Positions 1 to 4,896 of a stretch of DNA of 5,966 nt are shown here, one piece after another. Positions within the stretch are counted from its first letter, which is position 1; every line of letters begins with the position of its first letter. A program made the position numbers and the translations under genes. Origin of the DNA: Pseudomonadota bacterium. GTDB taxonomy: Bacteria; Pseudomonadota; Gammaproteobacteria; Steroidobacterales; Steroidobacteraceae. The stretch spans positions 1 through 5,966 of the forward strand of contig JAJXYU010000226.1 of assembly GCA_021780395.1 (NCBI GenBank), read 5' to 3'. A model generated the notes under the pieces. That model was not told the origin of the DNA and ran no database searches. It saw only the letters and a list, made by a program, of their open reading frames with translations.

Positions 1-20
1 GGACCCCTGCGTGCGCGGTA

Positions 21-36
21 CGCCCGGCATCGGGCG
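21..36. repeat. Short GC-rich hairpin downstream of wrbA
   Basis: CGCCCG at 21-26 and CGGGCG at 31-36 are perfect inverted repeats of 6 bp around a 4-base loop (GCAT). The hairpin lies about 40 bases past the wrbA stop on the minus strand, where a terminator would be expected. No T-tract follows on either strand, so intrinsic termination is only a possibility. No gene start or end can be recognised in positions 1-76. Confidence 0.4.
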
Positions 37-63
37 ACCAACCCAGCGCGCAGCATACTAGCG

Positions 64-75
64 CCGCGCGCGCGG
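64..75. repeat. Alternating CG palindrome abutting the wrbA stop
   Basis: A 12-bp perfect palindrome of mainly alternating C and G (CCGCGCGCGCGG) ends two bases before the wrbA stop codon at 77-79. Such tracts can adopt Z-form DNA or fold back in RNA. In a genome this GC-rich it may simply reflect base composition. Confidence 0.4.
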
Positions 76-76
76 G

Positions 77-679
77 TCAGCGGCCGGAAAGTTTCGCCGC
101 GGTCTTGGCGATGAGTTCACCTTGATGACGGGCGCCTTCCAGTTCGGTCGCGCTCGGTTGCCGCTCGCCGCGCCCGCCGGCGATCGTGGTCGCGCCGTAC
201 GGGCTCCCGCCGACGACCTCGTCGATGCGCATCTGGCCCTGATGGCTGTACGGCAAGCCGACGATCACCATGCCGAAGTGCAGCAGGTTGGTGATCACCG
301 AGAACAGCGTCGCCTCCTGGCCGCCGTGCTGGGTCGCGGTCGAGCTGAATGCGCCGCCGACCTTGCCGTTCAGCGCGCCGCGGGCCCAGAGGCCACCCGC
401 TTGGTCGAGGAAGCTCGCCATCTGCGAGGGCATCCGGCCGAACCGCGTCGGCGTGCCGACGACGATCGCGTCGTAGTCCGCGAGGTCTTCGACCTTCGCG
501 ACCGGTGCGGCCTGGTCGAGCTTGAAATGCGCGGCTTTGGCGACCTCCGCGGGCGCTGTCTCGGGAACCCGCTTCACGTCGACGCTTGCGCCGGCCTGGC
601 GCGCGCCCTCGGCGACGGCCTGCGCCATCGTCTCGATGTGACCGTAGGACGAGTAGTACAGCACCAGTACTTTCGGCAT
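77..679 (-). CDS. wrbA: NAD(P)H:quinone oxidoreductase WrbA (flavodoxin-like, FMN)
   Basis: This 200-residue protein has the WrbA length (the E. coli protein is 198) and closely matches that family along its whole length. Known WrbA proteins are cytoplasmic, tetrameric FMN enzymes that reduce quinones by two electrons with NAD(P)H, avoiding semiquinone radicals. Visible landmarks are the opening strand [10 protein letters not shown], the FMN phosphate loop SSYGHIE (residues 10-16), GTPTRFG (75-81), the flavin-contacting [10 protein letters not shown] (113-122), His134, and the family signature [13 protein letters not shown] (157-169). The start at 679 is chosen over an upstream in-frame ATG at 784. 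It gives the canonical N-terminus and has a GGAG six bases upstream, whereas the longer form adds 35 residues foreign to the family and covers the control region. The gene is divergent from a LysR regulator, which probably controls it. Function is secure; the physiological substrate is not. Confidence 0.96.
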   Translation of the reverse strand: MPKVLVLYYSSYGHIETMAQAVAEGARQAGASVDVKRVPETAPAEVAKAAHFKLDQAAPVAKVEDLADYDAIVVGTPTRFGRMPSQMASFLDQAGGLWARGALNGKVGGAFSSTATQHGGQEATLFSVITNLLHFGMVIVGLPYSHQGQMRIDEVVGGSPYGATTIAGGRGERQPSATELEGARHQGELIAKTAAKLSGR

Positions 680-685
680 GGATGG

Positions 686-689
686 CTCC
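686..689 (-). promoter_or_regulatory. Ribosome binding site of wrbA
   Basis: Read on the minus strand this is GGAG, separated by six bases from the ATG at 679-677. It supports the short start of wrbA rather than the in-frame ATG at 784. Confidence 0.7.
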
Positions 690-730
690 GTCTTCGAATT
701 AATGAGGTGGCGGCAGCATACGCGGCACCG

Positions 731-736
731 ATTATC
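731..736 (-). promoter_or_regulatory. Candidate -10 box for wrbA
   Basis: On the minus strand this reads GATAAT, five of six matches to the sigma-70 -10 consensus. The hexamer 17 bp upstream (754-759) is a poor -35 match, as expected of a promoter needing an activator. The start of transcription would fall near 724, giving a leader of about 45 bases before the wrbA ATG. Confidence 0.45.
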
Positions 737-748
737 GATACTAGTCGT

Positions 749-754
749 TATAAT
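749..754 (+). promoter_or_regulatory. Candidate -10 box for the LysR gene
   Basis: TATAAT is a perfect sigma-70 -10 hexamer and sits mostly in the right arm of the 728-757 repeat. No good -35 lies 16-18 bp upstream. Transcription would start near 761, leaving about 28 bases before the GTG start. That leader shows no clear Shine-Dalgarno sequence. Confidence 0.5.
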
Positions 755-788
755 CGGACGAAAGTAATCCAAAAATCGATTCAATCAC

Positions 789-1685
789 GTGGATCTCAAT
801 GACATTCGCTGGTTCGTGCAGGTGGCCCGCAACGGCAGCTTCGCGAACGCCGCACGTCGACTCGGGATTCCGCCGAATACCCTGAGCCGTCGCATCGGCG
901 AGCTCGAGTCGCAGCTGCGCACGCGGCTGCTGCATCGCTCCACCCGCAAGCTCTCTCTCACGAGCGCGGGCCAGGCGTTCTTCGATCGCTGCGCGCCGGC
1001 GGTCGATGGGATCCTCGCGGCCTCGCAGGAGCTCGCGGACGACAGTCGGACGCCGCAGGGCCGGGTGCGGATCGCGGCGCCCGCGGGGTTCTTCGACTTG
1101 TTTCCGCTCGACTGGATCGCCGATTTCCTGCGCGAGCACCCACGGGTGCGCCTGGAGTTCATGCTCGACGATGCCCGCACCGATCTCGTCGCCGACGGGA
1201 TCGATGCGGCGTTTCGCGCCGGCGCGGCGGCGGATGCCGGCGCGACGGTGTGGCGCACGCTGTGGTCGGAGAGCTTTCGATTGTATGCAAGTCCCGGCTA
1301 TCTGGCGGAACGAGGGACGCCTGAACGGCTGCACGATCTCGGTCGACACGATTGCCTCACGGTGTCGAGCCGACCCGGTCAGGCAGTCTGGGGGTTGCAG
1401 GGGCCGGATGGGCGCGAGGAAATCGTGGTGGCCGGTCGGTTCGCGGCGAACAACGTGCAGGTGCTGCGGCAGGCCGCGCTCGCCGGTCTCGGGATCGCCC
1501 AGCTGCCGACCGCGCTCGCACGCAGGGACGTCGAATCGGGAGCGTTGCGCGAGGTGTTGCCGGCTTTTCGTCGCGACGGCGCGGATCTGCACGTCGTGCT
1601 CGCGAGCCGCGGTCCGGTGCCGCTCGCGGTACGCGCGTTCATCGACTACGCGGAGCACCGGCTCTGCGATCGTGGCGCCGCCTGA
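789..1685 (+). CDS. LysR-type transcriptional regulator (CrgA-like)
   Basis: This 298-residue protein is the normal length for the LysR family. Residues 1-60 form the winged helix-turn-helix, from MDLNDIRWFVQVARNGSF through AARRLGIPPNTLSRRIGELE to the wing region LLHRSTRKLSLTSAG. A linker helix runs to about residue 90, and residues 91-295 form the periplasmic-binding-protein-like effector domain, opening with GRVRIAAP as in CrgA-like members. The start is a GTG, chosen because it gives the conserved MDLNDIRWF opening; no in-frame ATG is nearby and no clear Shine-Dalgarno precedes it, so expression is probably low. Family members are cytoplasmic tetramers that bind DNA and respond to small ligands. 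The divergent wrbA gene is the obvious target and the protein probably also represses itself. Cysteines are at 68, 189 and 293; the one at 189 sits in the common HDCL motif, so redox sensing cannot be inferred. The ligand is unknown. Confidence 0.93.
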   Translation: MDLNDIRWFVQVARNGSFANAARRLGIPPNTLSRRIGELESQLRTRLLHRSTRKLSLTSAGQAFFDRCAPAVDGILAASQELADDSRTPQGRVRIAAPAGFFDLFPLDWIADFLREHPRVRLEFMLDDARTDLVADGIDAAFRAGAAADAGATVWRTLWSESFRLYASPGYLAERGTPERLHDLGRHDCLTVSSRPGQAVWGLQGPDGREEIVVAGRFAANNVQVLRQAALAGLGIAQLPTALARRDVESGALREVLPAFRRDGADLHVVLASRGPVPLAVRAFIDYAEHRLCDRGAA

Positions 1686-1731
1686 GCCAGGCCGGATCGC
1701 GGCTCCGACGGCGGTTCTGATCGGCGCCAGT

Positions 1732-1748
1732 GTGTACCAGCGGTACAC
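1732..1748. repeat. Perfect inverted repeat after the LysR gene
   Basis: GTGTACC (1732-1738) and GGTACAC (1742-1748) form a perfect 7-bp dyad around a 3-base centre, 46 bases past the LysR stop. As RNA it extends by a G-U pair and one more G-C pair (1730-1750). It could be a terminator hairpin for the LysR gene, but no T-tract follows. The 17-bp size and GTACC/GGTAC arms also resemble operators of TetR-type repressors. No such regulator lies in the window. Which of the two applies cannot be settled from sequence. Confidence 0.5.
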
Positions 1749-1774
1749 GCATGCCCGAATTCAGAACTGCGTGT
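1745..1774. repeat. Second dyad sharing an arm with the 1732-1748 repeat
   Basis: ACACGCA (1745-1751) and TGCGTGT (1768-1774) are perfect 7-bp inverted repeats with a 16-base spacer. The left arm overlaps the right arm of the 1732-1748 dyad by four bases, so in RNA the two hairpins could not form together. Whether this region is transcribed as part of the receptor mRNA is unknown. Confidence 0.35.
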
Positions 1775-1841
1775 GTCATCAACGCAACAATCAAAACTGG
1801 TAATGGGTTCGAATCGCGAGGATTCCGATCCATCTGTCGTT

Positions 1842-1908
1842 AAAAAAGAACGAGACCCGTATCCATTCTGGAAATGATTGTATACAATCCCGGGAAACTC
1901 GGGTCTCG
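1842..1908 (-). terminator. Minus-strand terminator-like hairpin with T-tract
   Basis: CGAGACCCG (1851-1859) and CGGGTCTCG (1900-1908) are perfect 9-bp inverted repeats 40 bases apart. On the minus strand the stem is followed directly by TTCTTTTTT (1850-1842), the form of an intrinsic terminator. The loop is long but contains its own hairpins, at 1862-1872 and 1876-1889, so the folded unit could be compact. No coding gene is transcribed leftward into it, which makes the orientation odd. On the plus strand the same A-tract lies upstream of a possible receptor promoter and could instead act as an UP element. Confidence 0.35.
1876..1889. promoter_or_regulatory. 14-bp perfect palindrome, candidate GntR-type operator
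   Basis: GATTGTATACAATC is a perfect 14-bp palindrome in an AT-richer island of an otherwise GC-rich window, 112 bases upstream of the receptor start. Its core TTGTATACAA matches the style of site bound by many FadR-subfamily GntR regulators. It also contains TACAAT (1883-1888), five of six matches to a -10 box, with a weak -35 (TATCCA, 1860-1865) 17 bp upstream. A bound protein would therefore block this promoter if it is real. No GntR gene is in the window. Confidence 0.55.
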
Positions 1909-1949
1909 CGAGATGGGTGCGACGGCGGGACGATCGAGAGGGCCGCAGG

Positions 1950-1970
1950 GGGCGTCGGGGGACGGCGCCC
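1950..1970 (+). promoter_or_regulatory. G-rich leader hairpin upstream of the receptor
   Basis: In RNA, GGGCGUC (1950-1956) can pair with GGCGCCC (1964-1970) through seven pairs, one of them G-U, with GGGGGAC as loop. It lies 21 bases before the Shine-Dalgarno sequence. Further runs of three or more G at 1915, 1927, 1940, 1948 and 1957 make the leader strikingly G-rich on the sense strand. It may have a role in translation control or be merely compositional. Confidence 0.35.
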
Positions 1971-1991
1971 GCCGGATCATCACGAACCATC

Positions 1992-1996
1992 GAGGG
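1992..1996 (+). promoter_or_regulatory. Ribosome binding site of the receptor gene
   Basis: GAGGG is followed after five bases by the ATG at 2002. The next in-frame ATG (2008) would be 11 bases away, so 2002 is the better start. Confidence 0.75.
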
Positions 1997-2001
1997 ATGT
2001 C

Positions 2002-4704
2002 ATGAGCATGCACAGGAAATGGCTGCCGATGTTTTCCGCGGGCGCCGCGATCGCGTTGTTCGCCGGCACTGCCTTTGCGCCGACACCGGCCTCGGCGCAG
2101 GCCGCGTCGGCGGCGCCCGCCGACTCGGGCGGCGAGAATCTCGCGGAGATCGTGGTCACCGCCCGCCAGCGCAAGGAGAAACTCGTCGACGTTCCCGTGT
2201 CGATCCAGGTGTTCACGCCGCAGGACATCCGTTCCGCGGGGATCGAGCGGCCGGCGGACTTCATCGAGCTCACCCCGGGCGTCTCGCAGGTCCAGACGGC
2301 GGAGGTCGGCGACATGCAGGTCAGCATCCGCGGTCTGAACACCGGACGAGATGCGGAGACGAACTACGCGCTGGTGATCGACGGGGTGTTGCAGGTCAAT
2401 CCCTACAGCCTGAACCAGGAACTCGCGAACCTCGAGCAGATCGAGATCGTGAAAGGTCCGCAGAGCGCGCTCTACGGGCGCAACGCGGTCGCGGGCGCGA
2501 TCATCATCAAGACCAAGGAGCCGGGCCGCCACTTCGACGCCGATGCGAAGGTCGGCTACGGCAACAAGAACACGCAGAACGCGAATTTCTGGGTCGGCGG
2601 CCCGGTGAGCAAGTCCGTCTCGGCGGGCATCAGCGGGTTCTTCCGCAAGACGAACGGCTTCTTCTACAACAGCTACCTGCACTGCGACCATTGCGGGGAT
2701 TATTACGAGGAGGTCGGCGCGGCCCCGCGCGTCATTGTGCGGCTCGGCGATCGCGGCAAGCTCGACTTCAAGACGAAGTACTCGCGCGTGAGCGGCGGCG
2801 CGATCAACTTCAACGCGGCGTTCGCGCTGCCGGCGTTCGCGGCGGCGTTCAACAACCCGGACTTCTTCCAGAACGTGAACGACCACAAGTTCGACTACAT
2901 CAACAACATCATTCCGCAGAACGTCCAGACCAACAAGCAGTTCTCGGTCCGCGGCAAATGGCGGTTCGACGTCGGCACCCTGACCGGGTTCTACGCGTAC
3001 GCCGATCAGACGAACTATTTCCTCACCGACGGTACCAGCGCCGCATTCAACCTGTATGCGAACGTGCCGACCAGTGTCGGGCCGGACGTGTGCTCGGTGT
3101 CGGTCGCGGCCGAACCGGGCGCGCCGTTGCCCTCGCCGACGTTCTACGCGAACCAGTTCGGGCCGGGCGTCCCCGGCTTCAACCTCCTGCCGGCGTACAG
3201 CCCGACCACCTGCGACGGGTACCAGTACCAGCAGCGCGACGAGATCGACAATTCCGTCGAACTGCGGCTGACCTCGCCCGGCGATCAACGGCTGCGCTGG
3301 CAGGGCGGCGTGTACTACGCCGACATCCGCCGCCACGTCGTCGTCTCGCAGGGCTCGGACAACGGCAACGGCTTCATCGCCCAGGCGTTCGTGCCGACCG
3401 GCGGTCCGAACCCGACCGACCTCGAGTACAACGACCGCTTCCACAACAAGGTCTCGGCGGTGTTCGGCAACGTCGCGTACGACGTGATCCCCAACGTCGA
3501 GGCCGCGCTCGCGCTGCGCTATGACCGCGAGCAGCGCGATGCGTCGAACCGCGTCGGCACCGGCGCCCAGGCGTTCGCGCAGACGCCCTGCTTCGCGCAA
3601 GGCGCGGGTTGCACGGTCGCGACCGCGGTGCAGCCGTACATCAATCCGGCGTACACGATCGACCCTGCACTCGCGACGACCGGAATTCCCGATCGCTCGG
3701 CGACGTTCAGCGAGTGGCAGCCCAAGGTGTCGCTGAACTGGAAGGTCCGGCCGGACGTGTCGGTGTACGGCTCCTACGGCTACGGCTTCCGCAGCGGCGG
3801 CTTCAACTCGACCGGCAGCGCGGCGACCGTGCTCGATGGGTTCGGCGGCCTGCGCTACGTGCAGAACGGATCGCCGGTCCCTGCGATACCGGCGTTGCCG
3901 GTCTCCTCGATCGGCACCTGCGCGAACGGACAGAACGACGCGGTCGTGTACAACGCGCAGGGCGTCGGCACGCCGACCTGCGGCGCGACGCCGACGTTCT
4001 CGAACGGCGTGAGCGATACCTACAAGAAGGAGATCTCGAAGGCGGCCGAGCTCGGCTTCAAGGCGGAGATCCTCGATCACACCTTGTATCTCAGCGGCGC
4101 GCTCTACGAGACCAAGGTCGACAACATGCAGATCTTCAACTTCTTCGCGGGGCCGTTCGGGTTGCTGCGTGTCGTGACCAACATCGACCGCGCGACGCTG
4201 AAGGGCGTCGAGGGCGACGTGCGCTGGCAGGCGACGCGTTACCTGTCGCTGTTCGCCGGGATCGGCACCGTCGACAGCCGGATCGATGCGTATTCCGGGC
4301 GCCCCTACACGGTCGGCAACGCCGTCCCGTATGCGCCGAAGTACACCGGGGATGCCGGGGCGGACCTGAAGATCCCGGTGAACGACCATTGGTCCTTGCT
4401 CGCGCACGTGGACATGTCCGCGCTCGGCAAGACCTGGTTCGGTCCGGTGCAGGACAACCAGGTGCAGACCGTGTTCGGCGTACCCGGGGATTTCTCGAAG
4501 ACCTACCGGGATCCGTACCAGATCTACAACGCGCGGCTCGGGATGCAGTCCGAGCATTGGAACGTGACGATCTGGAGTCGCAACCTCGGCGACAAGCAAT
4601 ACCTCGCGGAGGTGATTCCGGCGCCGGAGTTCGGCGGCTCGTTCGTGTATTCCGGCACCGGGCGCGCGTACGGGGTCGAGGTCGGCTACCGTTTCCGCGA
4701 CTGA
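2002..4704 (+). CDS. TonB-dependent outer-membrane receptor
   Basis: This 900-residue protein is a complete TonB-dependent receptor: a 22-strand outer-membrane barrel with a plug, driven by TonB-ExbBD. The Sec signal peptide has charged residues 4-6, a hydrophobic core at about 11-26 and likely cleavage after ASA (30-32). The TonB box is EIVVTA (49-54). The plug follows at about 60-170, with VPVSIQVFT, TPGVSQVQ, the IRGL motif (109-112), LVIDGV (124-129) and the strong signature IEIVKGPQSALYGRNAVAG (147-165). The rest is barrel, with a GSYGYGFRSGGFN segment and alternating aromatic strands to YGVEVGYRFRD. Eight cysteines fall in four close pairs: 228/231, 364/404, 530/537 and 640/660. The chain ends RFRD rather than in the aromatic residue usual for barrel assembly. 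The substrate is unknown: siderophores, sugars, peptides and hydrophobic compounds are all handled by such proteins. A secreted S10 peptidase follows downstream, and the preceding leader is rich in palindromes that could regulate it. Confidence 0.95.
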   Translation: MSMHRKWLPMFSAGAAIALFAGTAFAPTPASAQAASAAPADSGGENLAEIVVTARQRKEKLVDVPVSIQVFTPQDIRSAGIERPADFIELTPGVSQVQTAEVGDMQVSIRGLNTGRDAETNYALVIDGVLQVNPYSLNQELANLEQIEIVKGPQSALYGRNAVAGAIIIKTKEPGRHFDADAKVGYGNKNTQNANFWVGGPVSKSVSAGISGFFRKTNGFFYNSYLHCDHCGDYYEEVGAAPRVIVRLGDRGKLDFKTKYSRVSGGAINFNAAFALPAFAAAFNNPDFFQNVNDHKFDYINNIIPQNVQTNKQFSVRGKWRFDVGTLTGFYAYADQTNYFLTDGTSAAFNLYANVPTSVGPDVCSVSVAAEPGAPLPSPTFYANQFGPGVPGFNLLPAYSPTTCDGYQYQQRDEIDNSVELRLTSPGDQRLRWQGGVYYADIRRHVVVSQGSDNGNGFIAQAFVPTGGPNPTDLEYNDRFHNKVSAVFGNVAYDVIPNVEAALALRYDREQRDASNRVGTGAQAFAQTPCFAQGAGCTVATAVQPYINPAYTIDPALATTGIPDRSATFSEWQPKVSLNWKVRPDVSVYGSYGYGFRSGGFNSTGSAATVLDGFGGLRYVQNGSPVPAIPALPVSSIGTCANGQNDAVVYNAQGVGTPTCGATPTFSNGVSDTYKKEISKAAELGFKAEILDHTLYLSGALYETKVDNMQIFNFFAGPFGLLRVVTNIDRATLKGVEGDVRWQATRYLSLFAGIGTVDSRIDAYSGRPYTVGNAVPYAPKYTGDAGADLKIPVNDHWSLLAHVDMSALGKTWFGPVQDNQVQTVFGVPGDFSKTYRDPYQIYNARLGMQSEHWNVTIWSRNLGDKQYLAEVIPAPEFGGSFVYSGTGRAYGVEVGYRFRD

Positions 4705-4719
4705 CGGGGCGGCGCCCCG
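4705..4719 (+). repeat. Hairpin directly after the receptor stop codon
   Basis: CGGGGC (4705-4710) and GCCCCG (4714-4719) form a perfect 6-bp stem with a GGC loop, starting at the base after the TGA. It lies directly against the larger hairpin at 4721-4752 and may help stabilise the 3' end of the mRNA. Confidence 0.45.
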
Positions 4720-4720
4720 C

Positions 4721-4752
4721 GGAGGCTCGGCCCGGTCGCGGGCCGGGCCTTC
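4721..4752 (+). terminator. Probable terminator of the receptor gene
   Basis: Positions 4721-4734 pair with 4739-4752 around a GTCG loop. The stem has 14 base pairs, including two G-U pairs, with an uninterrupted 7-bp core CGGCCCG/CGGGCCG (4728-4734 with 4739-4745). It lies 16 bases past the stop codon. The following TTCGTCGG is a poor U-tract, so it may terminate inefficiently or serve as an RNA-stabilising stem. If it terminates, the downstream peptidase needs its own promoter; none is obvious in 4753-4896. Confidence 0.6.
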
Positions 4753-4761
4753 GTCGGCGCG

Positions 4762-4771
4762 GCGTCGACGC
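4762..4771. repeat. 10-bp palindrome between receptor and peptidase genes
   Basis: GCGTCGACGC is a perfect 10-bp palindrome, followed by a weaker dyad (GCACGGC at 4773-4779 with GTCGTGC at 4793-4799). Another perfect 8-bp palindrome, CGGTACCG, is at 4833-4840. Any of these could be an operator for the peptidase gene, but CG-rich palindromes are frequent at this base composition. Confidence 0.25.
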
Positions 4772-4885
4772 AGCACGGCCCGACCTCTCGTCGTCGTGCC
4801 CATGCGTGCGCAATCTCGAAACGGATGACGCGCGGTACCGATTGGTTTAGCCTTGCCTATTCGGCCCCGCCGACCATCACTTCAC

Positions 4886-4889
4886 GAGG
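4886..4889 (+). promoter_or_regulatory. Ribosome binding site of the S10 peptidase gene
   Basis: GAGG lies seven bases before the ATG at 4897 and supports that start, which is also the one that gives a signal peptide. Confidence 0.65.
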
Positions 4890-4896
4890 CGCTGCG

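Larger units (their letters stand above)
728..757. promoter_or_regulatory. Candidate operator between wrbA and the LysR gene
   Basis: CCGATTAT (728-735) and ATAATCGG (750-757) form a perfect 8-bp inverted repeat with a 14-base spacer. A second palindrome, ACTAGT (740-745), shares exactly the same axis (742.5). Arm centres are 22 bp apart, about two helical turns, so a dimer could read both arms from one face. LysR-type regulators commonly bind dyads in the intergenic region between themselves and a divergent target. The arm spacing is wider than the usual T-N11-A core, so assignment to this regulator is inference. Both -10-like boxes lie in the arms, so binding should affect both promoters. 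Confidence 0.65.

Noticed and set aside
680..784. N-terminal extension of WrbA from an ATG at 784
   Set aside because: The 35 extra residues have no counterpart in the family and would be encoded across the divergent promoters. The ATG at 679 has a proper GGAG and the canonical start.
122..1748. Open frames opposite wrbA (plus, 122-802) and opposite the LysR gene (minus, 741-1748)
   Set aside because: Both are compositional shadows of well-identified genes, have no domain similarity and no ribosome binding site worth noting.
1806..1832. GGTTCGAATC followed by CCA, resembling a tRNA T-loop and 3' end or an integrase attachment site
   Set aside because: The flanking bases do not form a T-stem, CCA is two bases out of register, no tRNA body is present upstream, and no duplicate copy or integrase is seen.
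1869..1883. Possible sigma-54 promoter starting TGG near 1869
   Set aside because: The GC dinucleotide required at the -12 position is absent at the right distance.
1840..4803. Very long (987-codon) open frame on the minus strand opposite the receptor
   Set aside because: It mirrors a certain receptor gene. Its translation is Arg/Val/Asp/Glu/Gly-rich with no recognisable domain, as expected when strong GC third-position bias removes antisense stops.
1878..4850. Long alternative plus-strand frames overlapping the receptor (1878-3524, 3609-4850)
   Set aside because: They are out of frame with a full-length receptor and are Arg-rich without domain content. They do not indicate a frameshift, because the receptor frame is intact end to end.
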